A stretch of DNA of 64,000 nucleotides from Roseithermus sacchariphilus (GCA_003285105.1 CP030158.1:2270501-2334500), one strand, 5' to 3'; counted from the first letter of the stretch, positions 1 through 9,742 are shown. Notes: generated by a model not told the origin, from the sequence alone. Made by a program: numbers and translations.

Positions 1-47
1 ACGATACCGGCGAGGAGGTCATCAAGAAGTTCCTGGTCATCCGTTAG
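1..47 (+). CDS. C-terminal end of a protein, probably a T9SS-secreted client (partial)
   Basis: The first codons read through to DTGEEVIKKFLVIR followed by TAG at 45-47. A short beta-strand ending in a basic residue (KKFLVIR) is typical of the last strand of type A T9SS C-terminal sorting domains, such as the MVLVK and MVLIK ends of other genes in this window. The rest of the gene lies outside the window, so its function cannot be judged. A PorV-like gene follows on the same strand. Confidence 0.5.
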   Translation, partial: DTGEEVIKKFLVIR

Positions 48-61
48 AAACGCCGGAGTGC

Positions 62-85
62 GCCGGGTCGGCCCTCCGGCCCGGC
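62..85 (+). terminator. GC-rich hairpin after the upstream gene
   Basis: Positions 62-71 can pair with 76-85 in a 10-bp stem with one G-U pair and a 4-nt loop, 15 nt after the stop codon at 47. It is followed by a C run, not a T run, so it is at best an atypical terminator. It may instead act as a transcript-stabilising hairpin before the PorV-like gene. Confidence 0.3.
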
Positions 86-140
86 GCCCCCCCCGGCGGG
101 TTCGATGCTATTTCCGGTGCTTACAACCGAGGGTATCCCA

Positions 141-1184
141 ATGAAGCTTAATACAACGATTGCCCTGTTCCTCGTGGCACTGCTCGTGGTGCCGCCTGCC
201 CTGGCTCAGGAAGCCGAAGACCCCGGATTCCAGGACACCGACGTCGAAAAGTCGGCCCAGACAGGCTTCAAGTTCCTCTCGCTGTCGCTGGATCCACACG
301 CCTCGGCCATGGCCGGAGCGCTCACGGCGCAGGACGTGGGGAGCTCGGTCGGGATGTTCTACAACCCGGCCACCATGGCGAACATGGAGGGTACGGTGGA
401 CGTCGCCGTCATGCAGACGCAGTTCATCGCGGACATCAACTACAACGCCGGCAGCATTGCTTTCCGTCCGGCCAGCGGCCGCTTCGGCGTCTTCGGCCTC
501 TCGGTGGTGGCCGTGGATTACGGCGAGTTCCAGGAAACCATCTACGACCCGAACACCACCTACCGCGACCTCGGGACGTTCAGCCCCACCGCCCTGGCCG
601 TCGGGCTGGGCTATGCCCGGGCGCTCTCCGACCGCTTCGCCATCGGCGGTAACGTGAAGTACGCCCTGCAGGACCTCGGCACCTTCGCCGTGGGCACGAC
701 CGAGGGGGGCAGCCTGACCTCCAAGGACTACTCCAAGGCCACGGCGGCGTTCGACTTCGGGGTGCTCTACAAGACGGGCTTCGAGAGCATGAACTTCGCC
801 ATGAGCGTGCGCAACTTCTCCCCGGAGCTGCGCTACGAACAGGAGAGCTTCGAGCTGCCGCTGACCTTCCGCATCGGCGTGTCGATGGACATGATCGACC
901 TGACCAGCATGGACCCGAACATGCACTCCTTCGTGTTGGCCATCGATGCCGAGCGGCCCCGCGACTTCGCCGAGCAACTCAAGATCGGCGGTGAGTACAA
1001 GCTCATGAACATTCTGGCGCTGCGGGCAGGGTATGTGTTCCCGACGGATACGGAAGGGGTCAACCTGGGCGTCGGGTTGCAGCATCAGTTGAACAGCGGC
1101 TTCGGCTTTGCCTTCAACTATGCCTATACCACGTACGACGTCTTCGATGCGGTTCACCGGATCGGCATCCAGCTCTCGCTGTAA
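141..1184 (+). CDS. PorV/PorQ-family outer-membrane protein
   Basis: This 347-aa protein has a classical signal peptide (MKLNTTIALFLVALLVV, with a likely cut after PALAQ). The body shows the family pattern: an N-terminal stretch placing the protein on the membrane (GFKFLSLSLDPHASAMAG), the motif MFYNPATMAN, and a series of amphipathic strands ending in IGIQLSL, as expected for a FadL-like beta-barrel. In the T9SS, PorV-type proteins shuttle or anchor cargo at the outer membrane. The ATG at 141 was chosen over an in-frame ATG at 105 because it places the signal peptide at the N-terminus. The gene before it seems to encode a T9SS client, which fits. A second paralogue lies at 18.9-19.9 kb. Whether this copy is the true PorV or a client-specific relative cannot be decided here. 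Confidence 0.8.
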   Translation: MKLNTTIALFLVALLVVPPALAQEAEDPGFQDTDVEKSAQTGFKFLSLSLDPHASAMAGALTAQDVGSSVGMFYNPATMANMEGTVDVAVMQTQFIADINYNAGSIAFRPASGRFGVFGLSVVAVDYGEFQETIYDPNTTYRDLGTFSPTALAVGLGYARALSDRFAIGGNVKYALQDLGTFAVGTTEGGSLTSKDYSKATAAFDFGVLYKTGFESMNFAMSVRNFSPELRYEQESFELPLTFRIGVSMDMIDLTSMDPNMHSFVLAIDAERPRDFAEQLKIGGEYKLMNILALRAGYVFPTDTEGVNLGVGLQHQLNSGFGFAFNYAYTTYDVFDAVHRIGIQLSL

Positions 1185-1269
1185 GATCGTCCGTCTGTGT
1201 GTTGGTTCTGGGTCAATCCACCGCCGCCTGCGGGCGTGCGGTGGATTGGCGTTCTAGGGGGTGTCGCAT

Positions 1270-3621
1270 ATGGTGGGCCGCTGGCCTTGGAACTGGAACG
1301 GGCTCGGTATCCTGGTCCTGCTGGGGCTGGTGGGCTGTGGAGGCTCGGAGCCCGTGGAGCCGGTGGAGCCGGCGGCGGACGTCGTCGCCCGGAGTGAAGG
1401 CACCCGCGCCATGGTGCAGGACCTGGAGCGGCTCTATCGGGAGACGCAGGCGGACGCGCTGGGCTACTATTACATGAACCTGGAGCATGCGGCGCGCATC
1501 CGCGAGCAGGCCGGCGGCCGGTTGGACGACATGCCGCCGGCGATGCGCCGGGCGTATGCGGTGGCGTTGCTCAACGGCGGGGATACCGCCGCCGCCATCG
1601 AGCAGATCGAGGCCCTCCTCCGCGAGAGGGGGGAGGAGGATGCGCTCCGCTCCCGGGACGGGCGGGATCTGCTCGCGCTGCAGGCCATCGCCTACCTGCG
1701 GCTCGGCGAACAGCAGAACTGCATCGCGCACCCCACGGCCGATGCCTGCATCCTCCCCCTTCGGGCATCGGCCATCCATCGGTGGCCCGAGGGTTCGCGC
1801 CGTGCCATCGACCTCTACACCCGGCTGCTCCGCCGCTACCGTACCGACTACGCATCGCGCTGGCTGCTCAACGTGGCGTATATGACCCTGGGCCGCTACC
1901 CGGACGACGTGCCGCCGGACCTGCTCATCCCCGGCCTGACGGCCGACACGTCCCGGGGCGTTCCGCGCTTTCCCAACGTGGCCGGGGCGCTCGGCGTGGA
2001 TGCCGACGACCTGGCCGGCGGCGTGGCCGTCGAGGACTTCAACCGGGACGGCCTCCTGGACATCGTCGCCACGGCCCACCGGCTCAATGACCGCATCTGG
2101 TTCTGGGTGAACGACGGACAGGGTGCCTTCATCGAACGCAGCCGCGAGGCCGGCCTCTCCGGCATCAGCGGCGGCCTCAACATCCTTCACGCCGACTACG
2201 ACAACGACGGCTTCGAGGATCTGCTCATCCTGCGGGGAGGCTGGCTCGGGGAACGCGGCCAGCACCCCAATTCGCTGCTCCGGAACAACGGCGACGGTAC
2301 CTTCGAGGACGTGACGGTCCGGGCCGGCCTGCTCTCGTACCACCCCACGCAGACCGCCGCCTGGCGGGACTTCGACCGCGACGGCTGGCTCGACCTCTTC
2401 ATCGGCAATGAGGAGAGCGACCGATGGCTCCAGGCCTGGCAGGGGGCGGGCATCGCACCGCCTCCCGAAGATCGCCCGCACCCCTGTGAACTCTACCGCA
2501 ACAACGGCGACGGGACCTTCACCGAGGTCGCGGCGCAGGTCGGCATCACGTTGAACGCCTTCGTCAAAGGGGTGGCCTGGGGAGATGTCAACAACGACGG
2601 ATGGGATGACCTTTACGTGTCCGTCATCGGAAGCCCCAACCGGTTGTACCTGAACCGCGGTCCGCAAGAGCCCTCCGGCTGGCGCTTCGAAGAAGCCGGG
2701 GCGGGGGTGCACGAGCCGTTCTTCAGCTTCCCCACGTGGTTCTTCGATTACGACCATGACGGCTGGGAGGACCTGTTCGTCGCCCCCTACGACCTGCGCC
2801 AGATCGGGGAGGCGGCGGCGGCCGTGGCCCGGGAATACCTGGGCCTGCCGGTGGAGACGGAGATGCCGCGGCTCTATCGCAACAACGGCGACGGCACCTT
2901 CCGCGACGTCTCGGCCGAGGTCGGCCTGAACCGGGTGCTGTTTGCCATGGGTAGCAACTTCGGCGACCTGGACAACGACGGCTTCCTGGATATCTACATC
3001 GGGACCGGAGCGCCCGATCTCCGCTCGGTGATCCCGAACCGGATGTTCCGCAACGTGGGCGGGGAGCGGTTCGAGGAGATCACGTTCGAAGGTGGCTTCG
3101 GGCACCTCCAGAAAGGGCACGCCGTGGCCTTTGCCGATCTGGACCGCGACGGCGATCAGGATATCTATGCCGCCATGGGAGGCGCCTACGAGGGGGACGG
3201 GTTTGCCAACGTGCTCTTCGAGAATCCGGGCTACGGTGCACGCCACGCCTGGGTGGCGCTGCGCCTCGAAGGCCGCCGCGCCAACCGCTCCGCCATCGGC
3301 GCCCGCATCCGCATCACCGTCACGAACTACGATGGGTCCCGGCGGCAGATTCACCGGACCGTGTCCACCGGCGGCAGCTTCGGTGCCTCCAGCCTGCAGC
3401 AGGAGATCGGGCTGGGCGAGGCGCAGCGCATCGACGAGGTGCACATCACCTGGCCGAACCGGGAGCGCACGGTGGACGTTATTACGGACATCGTCCCCAA
3501 TCGGTCGTATACGATCGTCGAGGGCCGGGCGGAAGCCGAGCCGGTGCCTGCCTGGCCGGTGCCGTTTCGAGTAGCCGGGACCTCTCCTTCACGGGCCGGG
3601 TCCTCTCACGGGGCTCATTGA
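1270..3621 (+). CDS. FG-GAP/VCBS-repeat lipoprotein with C-terminal UnbV/ASPIC domain (CRTAC1-like)
   Basis: About 783 aa. The N-terminus carries a hydrophobic segment and a lipobox (LGLVGC), so it is probably a lipoprotein. Residues roughly 35-215 are helical and TPR-like. They are followed by repeated FG-GAP/VCBS units with calcium-type loops (DFNRDGLLD, DYDNDGFED, DFDRDGWLD, DVNNDGWDD, DLDNDGFLD, DLDRDGDQD) and repeated YRNNGDGTF strands, giving a beta-propeller. The last 110 residues match the UnbV/ASPIC domain (IGARIRI, STGGSFGASS, ITWPNRE). CRTAC1-like proteins are secreted or surface proteins of unclear function. The start could also be the GTG at 1261. The stop overlaps the next gene start (TTGA), so it opens a five-gene translationally coupled operon. 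Confidence 0.85.
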   Translation: MVGRWPWNWNGLGILVLLGLVGCGGSEPVEPVEPAADVVARSEGTRAMVQDLERLYRETQADALGYYYMNLEHAARIREQAGGRLDDMPPAMRRAYAVALLNGGDTAAAIEQIEALLRERGEEDALRSRDGRDLLALQAIAYLRLGEQQNCIAHPTADACILPLRASAIHRWPEGSRRAIDLYTRLLRRYRTDYASRWLLNVAYMTLGRYPDDVPPDLLIPGLTADTSRGVPRFPNVAGALGVDADDLAGGVAVEDFNRDGLLDIVATAHRLNDRIWFWVNDGQGAFIERSREAGLSGISGGLNILHADYDNDGFEDLLILRGGWLGERGQHPNSLLRNNGDGTFEDVTVRAGLLSYHPTQTAAWRDFDRDGWLDLFIGNEESDRWLQAWQGAGIAPPPEDRPHPCELYRNNGDGTFTEVAAQVGITLNAFVKGVAWGDVNNDGWDDLYVSVIGSPNRLYLNRGPQEPSGWRFEEAGAGVHEPFFSFPTWFFDYDHDGWEDLFVAPYDLRQIGEAAAAVAREYLGLPVETEMPRLYRNNGDGTFRDVSAEVGLNRVLFAMGSNFGDLDNDGFLDIYIGTGAPDLRSVIPNRMFRNVGGERFEEITFEGGFGHLQKGHAVAFADLDRDGDQDIYAAMGGAYEGDGFANVLFENPGYGARHAWVALRLEGRRANRSAIGARIRITVTNYDGSRRQIHRTVSTGGSFGASSLQQEIGLGEAQRIDEVHITWPNRERTVDVITDIVPNRSYTIVEGRAEAEPVPAWPVPFRVAGTSPSRAGSSHGAH

Positions 3622-5441
3622 GTATCGCTGTGCTGCGTATTTCATCGTTTTTCGCACGTGTCCGTGCCGGTCGGGTCGCGGGACCGACGCGGTCGGTGGG
3701 GGGGCTGGTGGTCCTGATGGGGCTTCTGGCAATGGGGTGCGGAGGGCCTGCCCCGGCGCCGCCCCCGGCACCCTCCCCGGCGGCGCCCGCCCTGGCGTTC
3801 ACGGACGTGACGGCGGAGGCCGGACTGGCGGATTTCCGGCACGAAACGGGTGCCTTCGGGCGAAAGTGGATGCCGGAGACGCTCGGCGCCGGCGGCGGCT
3901 TCGTCGATGTGGACGGCGACGGCTGGCTCGATGTCCTGCTCGTGGCAGGGGCCACCTGGCCGGGCCACGGTGCGCCGGTACCCGCCCTCGAGCTCTACCG
4001 CAACGACGGCGACGGCACGTTCACGCGGGCCACGGAGCAGGCCGGCCTGGATCGTCTCGCCGCCTATGGCTTCGGCATCGCCGCGGCCGACTATGACAAC
4101 GACGGCGACCAGGACGTCTTTCTCACCACCCTCGGGGAGAACCGGCTCCTCCGCAACGACGGCGGCGTCTTCACCGACGTCGGCCGCGAAGCCGGCCTCG
4201 CCGACCCCGCCGAGTGGAGCACCGCCGCCCTCTTTTTCGATGCCGACCACGACGGATGGCCCGACCTGTACGTCGGCAACTACGTGCCCTGGACGCCCGA
4301 GACGGACAAGTGGTGTACGTCCGACGGGACGACCAAGGACTACTGCACGCCGCACCAGTATGAGGGCACGCCGGGCCGCTTCTACCGCAACAACGGCGAC
4401 GGCACCTTCACCGAACGGACCCGGGAGGCCGGCTTCGGCGGAAGTCCGGGCAAGACGCTGGGGGTGGCCGCGCTCGACTATGACGGCAATGGATGGACGG
4501 ACGTCTTCGTCGCCAACGACACCGAGCGGAATCTGCTCTACCGTAACAACGGCGACGGCACCTTCCGCGAGGTCGGCGTGGCGGCCGGGGTGGCGTTCAA
4601 CGAAAACGGCCGCGCACGGGCCGGCATGGGCGTCGATGCCGCCGTGCTGGACGAGAGCGGCCGTCCTGCCATCGCCGTCGGCAACTTCTCCGAGGAGATG
4701 GTCGGCCTGTTCCGCTACATGGGCCACGGCCTGTTTCGGGACCAGGCACCCGCTGCCCGGATCGGGATGCCGTCGTTCCTTTCGCTGACCTTCGGCCTGT
4801 TTTTCTTCGATGCCGACCTCGATGCCGATCTCGATCTGCTGCTCACCAACGGCCACATCATCGAGCACGTCGAACGCATGCAGGCCTCCATCACGTACCG
4901 CCAGCCGCCCCAGCTTTTCCTCAACCAGGGCGACGGAACGTTCGATCTGGCGGCGAATATAGAGGGCGGCGTCTTCGAACGGAAGCTGGTGGGACGCGGT
5001 GCCGCCTACGGAGATATCGACCGGGACGGGGATCTGGACGTGCTGATCACCGAGAACGGCGGGCCGGTGCACCTGTGGCGGAACGAGGTGCTCCCGAGGC
5101 GGCAGGGCGATGTGCACGTGCTCCGGGTGCATCTGGAGGGGGCGCCCCGCAACCGCGATGCCCTCGGTGCGCGGCTCGTGGCCGTTGCCGGAGGTCGGCG
5201 GCAGGAGTGGTTCGTGCGTACCGGCAGCAGCTATCTGTCTCAATCGGAGAAAACGGCCACGTTCGGTCTGGGCGCCGCCACCCGGGTGGACACGCTGCGG
5301 GTCTACTGGCCCGACGGTCGGATGGAGGTTTTCGAAAACGTGCTGGCCGATCAGGAATGGCGCCTGGTCCAGGGCCGGGGGCGGTTGGAGCCGATGCCGC
5401 GGCCGCGCTCCACACGCCCGATGGCGGCCACGATGGAGTAA
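3618..5441 (+). CDS. FG-GAP/VCBS-repeat lipoprotein with UnbV/ASPIC domain, second copy
   Basis: 607 aa. A lipobox (LLAMGC) follows a hydrophobic stretch. The mature part contains VCBS units with DxDxDG-type loops (DVDGDGWLDVL, DYDNDGDQD, DADHDGWPD, DYDGNGWTD, DIDRDGDLD) and ends in a UnbV/ASPIC domain (ALGARLVAVAGG, RTGSSYLSQSE, VYWPDGR). A pair of cysteines (DKWC..., KDYCTPHQY) is conserved in the paralogue at 6720-8471 and may form a disulfide. The TTG at 3618 overlaps the previous stop; a GTG at 3630 is the alternative. The next gene starts 4 nt after its stop. Function is unknown beyond a likely extracytoplasmic calcium-dependent propeller. Confidence 0.85.
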   Translation: MSIAVLRISSFFARVRAGRVAGPTRSVGGLVVLMGLLAMGCGGPAPAPPPAPSPAAPALAFTDVTAEAGLADFRHETGAFGRKWMPETLGAGGGFVDVDGDGWLDVLLVAGATWPGHGAPVPALELYRNDGDGTFTRATEQAGLDRLAAYGFGIAAADYDNDGDQDVFLTTLGENRLLRNDGGVFTDVGREAGLADPAEWSTAALFFDADHDGWPDLYVGNYVPWTPETDKWCTSDGTTKDYCTPHQYEGTPGRFYRNNGDGTFTERTREAGFGGSPGKTLGVAALDYDGNGWTDVFVANDTERNLLYRNNGDGTFREVGVAAGVAFNENGRARAGMGVDAAVLDESGRPAIAVGNFSEEMVGLFRYMGHGLFRDQAPAARIGMPSFLSLTFGLFFFDADLDADLDLLLTNGHIIEHVERMQASITYRQPPQLFLNQGDGTFDLAANIEGGVFERKLVGRGAAYGDIDRDGDLDVLITENGGPVHLWRNEVLPRRQGDVHVLRVHLEGAPRNRDALGARLVAVAGGRRQEWFVRTGSSYLSQSEKTATFGLGAATRVDTLRVYWPDGRMEVFENVLADQEWRLVQGRGRLEPMPRPRSTRPMAATME

Positions 5442-5445
5442 AAGA

Positions 5446-6723
5446 ATGGTGCGAATGCAACGAATCGGGGGCTGGTGCCTGCTGGGGGCGCTGTGTATCG
5501 GAATGCTCGGAGTGCTGGGATGTCGCAACGGTCCGGCACGGCCGCCCGGTGCGGACGACCCGCAGGTGGCCGAGCTGGTGCAGCGGATGCAGGCGGCCTA
5601 TGACCAGGGAGACTGGGGCACGGTCCTGGCGCTGGCGGACAGCGTGGAGGCACGGGCGCCCGGCGGGCCCGACGCGCCGTTCATGCGGGGCCTCGTCCTG
5701 ACCCGGCTCAAGCGCTACGACGCGGCCCGTGCCGCCTACGAACAGGCCCTGGAGCGCGACCCCTCCTACCGCAAGGCCTGGTACAACCTGGGCCACAATG
5801 CCTTTCTGCAACGGCAGTACCGGCAGGCGCTGGTCGCCTACCGCAACGAACGCGCCCTGATCGAGCGGGCCGCTCGGGCCCGGCCGGCTCCGGGCGAAGA
5901 GGTCGATCCGCAGGCCCTGCCGGCCGTCCTGGCCCAGATCGGGCGGACGTACGCGCTGCTGGGTGTGCAGGACAGCGCCCGCATGGCCTACGAAGACGCG
6001 CTGGCGCTGGACAGCACCTACGCGGTCGCGCACGCCTGGCTGGCCGAATTGCTCGAGGATCAGGGACACCTCGAACAGGCCCTCCACCATGCCCAGCGAG
6101 CGCTCGAAGCCCACCCGGAGGAAGTCGAGTACGCCTATCGAGTCGGGTTCCTCCTGTTTCAGGCCGGGCGGGTTCAGGAAGCGGCGCTGTTGCTCTCGGC
6201 CGTCGTGCAGCGGTGGCCCGGCCACGAGGGGGCCACGTACAACCTGGGGCGTGCGCTGATGGCCCTGGGCCGTGAGCAGGAAGGACAGGCCCTGCTGGAC
6301 CGCGTCGAGACGATCCAGCGCTTGCAGGAGCAGGCCCTGATGGCTCAGCGAGCCGTCGAGGTGCACCCGGACGACCCCGAGCGCTGGCTCGAACTGGCCC
6401 GGATGATGCTGCGCAGCGGCTACTACGACCGGGCCGAGGAGGCCTTTACGGCCGCCCTCGCCCTCAAACCCGACGACCTCGCCCTGCACAACGACCTGGC
6501 CAACTTGGCCCTCGTCCGCGGCGACACCGCCCTCGCCCTCCAGCGCTTCCAGACGCTCCTCCGCCGGGACTCTACCTTTGCCGATGCCTGGCTCAACCTG
6601 GGCATCATCTATGCCATGACCGGTCAGCCCCGGCAGGCCCGCCGCGCCTGGGAGCACGTGCTGAAGTACCGCCCCGACGACCCCGACGCCGCCGCCTACC
6701 TGGCGCGGCTCCCCCAGCCATGA
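5446..6723 (+). CDS. TPR-repeat lipoprotein
   Basis: 425 aa. The N-terminus is a lipoprotein signal (LLGALCIGMLGVLGC). The rest consists of about ten tetratricopeptide repeats, recognisable by helix pairs such as YDAARAAYEQALERDPSYRKAWYNLG, seen here in part (AWYNLGHNAFLQ, AMTGQPRQARRAWEHV), and spaced about 34 residues apart. TPR domains mediate protein-protein contacts, so it may scaffold the neighbouring FG-GAP lipoproteins in the periplasm or outer membrane. Its stop overlaps the next ATG (ATGA at 6720-6723). It is paralogous to the TPR lipoprotein at 8468-9703, so an FG-GAP/TPR pair appears twice. An in-frame ATG at 5455 is a possible alternative start. Confidence 0.88.
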   Translation: MVRMQRIGGWCLLGALCIGMLGVLGCRNGPARPPGADDPQVAELVQRMQAAYDQGDWGTVLALADSVEARAPGGPDAPFMRGLVLTRLKRYDAARAAYEQALERDPSYRKAWYNLGHNAFLQRQYRQALVAYRNERALIERAARARPAPGEEVDPQALPAVLAQIGRTYALLGVQDSARMAYEDALALDSTYAVAHAWLAELLEDQGHLEQALHHAQRALEAHPEEVEYAYRVGFLLFQAGRVQEAALLLSAVVQRWPGHEGATYNLGRALMALGREQEGQALLDRVETIQRLQEQALMAQRAVEVHPDDPERWLELARMMLRSGYYDRAEEAFTAALALKPDDLALHNDLANLALVRGDTALALQRFQTLLRRDSTFADAWLNLGIIYAMTGQPRQARRAWEHVLKYRPDDPDAAAYLARLPQP

Positions 6724-8471
6724 TGACGCCCCGCCTCGCTCTCGCCCTCCTGTGCCTCGTCGCAGCCGGCTGTGCGACGAAACCGGACGCCGCTTCGCCG
6801 CCGCCGGCGCCGGCGGCCACGACGCCGCTGCGCTTCACCGAGGTGACGGCCGCCGCCGGCCTCGACGGCTTCCGGCACGAAACGGGCGCCGAGGGAGCCA
6901 TGTACTTCCCCGAATCCATGGGCTCCGGCTGCGGCTTCATCGACGTCGACGGCGACGGCTGGATCGACATCCTCGGTGCCGGGGGCGGAACCTGGCCCGG
7001 CAGCGACAAGGACCCCGTGCCCCCGGTCTGGCTCTACCGCAACCGGGGCGACGGCACCTTCGTGCCGTGGACCCGCGAGGCCGGCCTGGAGGGGCACCCG
7101 GCCTACAGCCTCGGCTTCGCCGTGGGGGATTACGACAACGACGGCGACGAGGACTTCTTCCTCACCACGATGGCGGAAAACCAGCTCTTCCGCAACGACG
7201 GCGGCGTCTTCACCGAGGTGGCACGCGAGGCCGGTGTGGCCGGCGAGCCGGTCTGGAGCAGCGCGGCCCTCTTCTTCGATGCCGACCGCGACGGCTGGCT
7301 CGACCTCTACGTCGGCAACTACGTCCTCTGGTCGCCCGAAACCGATCTGTTCTGCACCCTCGACGGGGAGACGAAGGATTACTGCACGCCGCAGTCCTAT
7401 ACCGGCGTGCCGGGGCGGTTCTACCGGAACAATGGCGACGGCACCTTCACCGACCGGACCGAGGCGGCCGGCTTCCTCTCGGCCACCGGCAAGGCCCTCG
7501 GCGTGATCGAGCTCGACGTCAACCGGGACGGCTGGCCGGATCTCATGGTCGCCAACGATACGGATCCGAACCAGCTCTTCATCAACCGCGGGGACGGGAC
7601 GTTCGAGGAGCGGGGGATGCTCAGCGGGGTGGCCTACGATGAGAACGGCAAGACCCGCGCCGGCATGGGCATCGACGCGGGTGTGGTGGACAGCACGGGG
7701 GAGGTGTCGATCTTCATCGGCCACTTCACCCAGGAGATGATCGGCGTCTGGCGGCATCGGGGCAACGGGGTCTTCATCGACCGCGCGGCGGCGTCGAAGA
7801 TCGGCCGGCCCAGCCTGAAAACGCTCACCTTCGGCCTCTTCCTGTTCGATGCCGACCTGGACGGCCACCTGGATCTGTTCGCCGCCAACGGGCACGTCAA
7901 CCCCGGCATCGAGCAGATCTCGGATGTGTTTACCTACGCCGAGCCGGTGCACCTCTTCCGCAACCGGGGCGACGGCACCTTCGAGGACGTGGCCCCGCTC
8001 ATCGGCGGGGTCTTGCAGCAGCCGCTCGTGGCCCGCGGTGCCGCCTATGCCGACTACGACCGCGACGGGGACGTCGATGTCCTGCTCTGCGAGAACGCGG
8101 GCGGATTGCACCTGTGGCGCAACGACCTCGACAGCGACGCCTTCCTGCGTGTGCACGTGGAGGGGCGGACGAGCAACCGCAGCGGGCTGGGAACCCATCT
8201 GGTGGCTCTGGCCGGTGGTCATCGCATGGAGCGCCGCATCACGAGCGGCGCCAGCTACCTGTCCGCCTCGGAGCAGGTGGCGACCTTCGGGCTGGGGACG
8301 CACCCGCAGGTGGACTCCCTTATCGTCACCTGGCCCGGCGGGCGGGTGGAGCGCTTCGGCCCGCTGGCGGCCGGGCAGGAGGTGCTGATCGTGGAAGGCA
8401 CCGGCACGGTCCGTCCGCTCTCTCCCCATACCGCGACCGTGGCCCACGGCACAGACCGAGGCGAAGGATGA
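6720..8471 (+). CDS. FG-GAP/VCBS-repeat lipoprotein with UnbV/ASPIC domain, third copy
   Basis: 583 aa, closely related to the protein at 3618-5441: both contain FRHETGA near the N-terminus, the LFFDAD...GWLDLYVGNYVLWSPETD block, the KDYCTPQSYTG cysteine and the C-terminal UnbV domain (TSGASYLSASEQVATFGLG). The lipobox is LLCLVAAGC. Calcium-type loops recur (DVDGDGWIDIL, DYDNDGDED, DYDRDGDVD). It starts in the ATGA overlap with the TPR gene and ends in another ATGA overlap with the next TPR gene, implying translational coupling and balanced production. Confidence 0.87.
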   Translation: MMTPRLALALLCLVAAGCATKPDAASPPPAPAATTPLRFTEVTAAAGLDGFRHETGAEGAMYFPESMGSGCGFIDVDGDGWIDILGAGGGTWPGSDKDPVPPVWLYRNRGDGTFVPWTREAGLEGHPAYSLGFAVGDYDNDGDEDFFLTTMAENQLFRNDGGVFTEVAREAGVAGEPVWSSAALFFDADRDGWLDLYVGNYVLWSPETDLFCTLDGETKDYCTPQSYTGVPGRFYRNNGDGTFTDRTEAAGFLSATGKALGVIELDVNRDGWPDLMVANDTDPNQLFINRGDGTFEERGMLSGVAYDENGKTRAGMGIDAGVVDSTGEVSIFIGHFTQEMIGVWRHRGNGVFIDRAAASKIGRPSLKTLTFGLFLFDADLDGHLDLFAANGHVNPGIEQISDVFTYAEPVHLFRNRGDGTFEDVAPLIGGVLQQPLVARGAAYADYDRDGDVDVLLCENAGGLHLWRNDLDSDAFLRVHVEGRTSNRSGLGTHLVALAGGHRMERRITSGASYLSASEQVATFGLGTHPQVDSLIVTWPGGRVERFGPLAAGQEVLIVEGTGTVRPLSPHTATVAHGTDRGEG

Positions 8472-9703
8472 TGCGTCTGACTCAGCACATCGCCTGGTCC
8501 GGAGGAGGGACCGTGCTGCTGGCCGTCGTGCTGCTGGCGGCCGGCTGTGCCCGCGATCCCGAGCCGCCCGTCCTGACCGATCCGGCGACGCGGCGCCTCG
8601 TGGCGCTGGCGAACCGAGCGCTGGAGGAGGGCGAGTTCGCCCGCGCGCTGGCGCTGGCCGACAGCGCGGCCCGTCGGGCGCCCGGCACCGTCGAGCCCCT
8701 CTTCCTCAAGGGCATGATCCACTCCCGCACCCTGCAACTGGACGAGGCGGAGCAGGCCTACCGGCGTGTGATCGAGCTCGACCCGGACTTCCCCGGCGTG
8801 TGGAACAACCTGGGTAACAATGCGGTGTGGCGCGGGGCGTATCAAGAGGCCCTCGGCTACTACGCCCGCGAGCTGGAGATCGCCCCCGACCCCAAGCCCT
8901 GGAGCAGCATCGGGCGGATCTACCAGGAACTCGGCGTGGTCGACAGCGCTGCGTATGCCTTCGAGCAGGCGATTGCGCTGGATAGCAGCTACGTCTCCGC
9001 CTATCTGTCCTACGCGCGGTTGCTGGAGGAGGAGGGGGCCTACGAGCGCGCGCTGGCGCTGGTGGAGCAGGCGGCGGCGCACGAGCCGGAATCCATCGAG
9101 GTGCAGTACATGCAGGGGGCGTTGCTGGAGCGGCTGGGGCGGGAGGCCGAGGCGCTGCCCTATCTCGAGGCCGTCACCCGGGCCTGGCCCTGGCACACGG
9201 AGTCGCACTACAAGCTGGGGCAGGTCCTGCAACGGCTCGGGCGTGAGGAGGAAAGCCGGGCCGTCCTGACCCGCGCCGAGGAGCTATGGAAGCGGCAGGC
9301 GGACATCACCACGTATCAGAAAGGCCTCACGACGGATCCGGGCAATCCCTACGCGCACGCGGCCCTCGCCACGGCCTACCGGATGGCCGGCCGGTACGAC
9401 GAGGCCATCCGCTCCTACAAGCTGGCGCTCACCCTGGAACCGGACAACCTGGAGTTCCAGAATAACCTGGCCTCGCTCTATTTCCTCAAGCGAGATACCG
9501 TGGCCGCCATCCGAACCTACCATCGCATTCTGGACCAGGACCCGACGATGGTCGAGGTATGGGTGAACCTGGGGATCCTCTATGCGCTCAGCAGGGAGCC
9601 CGAGGCGGCGCGGCAGGCGTGGATGCAGGCGCTGGCACAGGATCCGACCAACGAGAAGGCCCGGCGCTATCTGGCCCGGCTCGAGGCCGGGGGCGATTCC
9701 TGA
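8468..9703 (+). CDS. TPR-repeat lipoprotein, second copy
   Basis: 411 aa. The signal ends in a lipobox (LLAAGC). The mature protein is built from TPR units (WNNLGNNAVWRGAYQEALGYYARELEIAPD, in part; AHAALATAYRMAGRYDEAIRSY; VWVNLGILYALSREPEAARQAW). It is the last gene of the operon; the next gene is convergent and its stop lies 40 nt away. The repeated pairing with an FG-GAP/UnbV lipoprotein suggests the two families form a complex. I recognise no catalytic motif. Confidence 0.88.
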   Translation: MMRLTQHIAWSGGGTVLLAVVLLAAGCARDPEPPVLTDPATRRLVALANRALEEGEFARALALADSAARRAPGTVEPLFLKGMIHSRTLQLDEAEQAYRRVIELDPDFPGVWNNLGNNAVWRGAYQEALGYYARELEIAPDPKPWSSIGRIYQELGVVDSAAYAFEQAIALDSSYVSAYLSYARLLEEEGAYERALALVEQAAAHEPESIEVQYMQGALLERLGREAEALPYLEAVTRAWPWHTESHYKLGQVLQRLGREEESRAVLTRAEELWKRQADITTYQKGLTTDPGNPYAHAALATAYRMAGRYDEAIRSYKLALTLEPDNLEFQNNLASLYFLKRDTVAAIRTYHRILDQDPTMVEVWVNLGILYALSREPEAARQAWMQALAQDPTNEKARRYLARLEAGGDS

Positions 9704-9742
9704 TCGGGCCGCCCCGGCGCGTCTGCCGGACGGTCGTACCGA

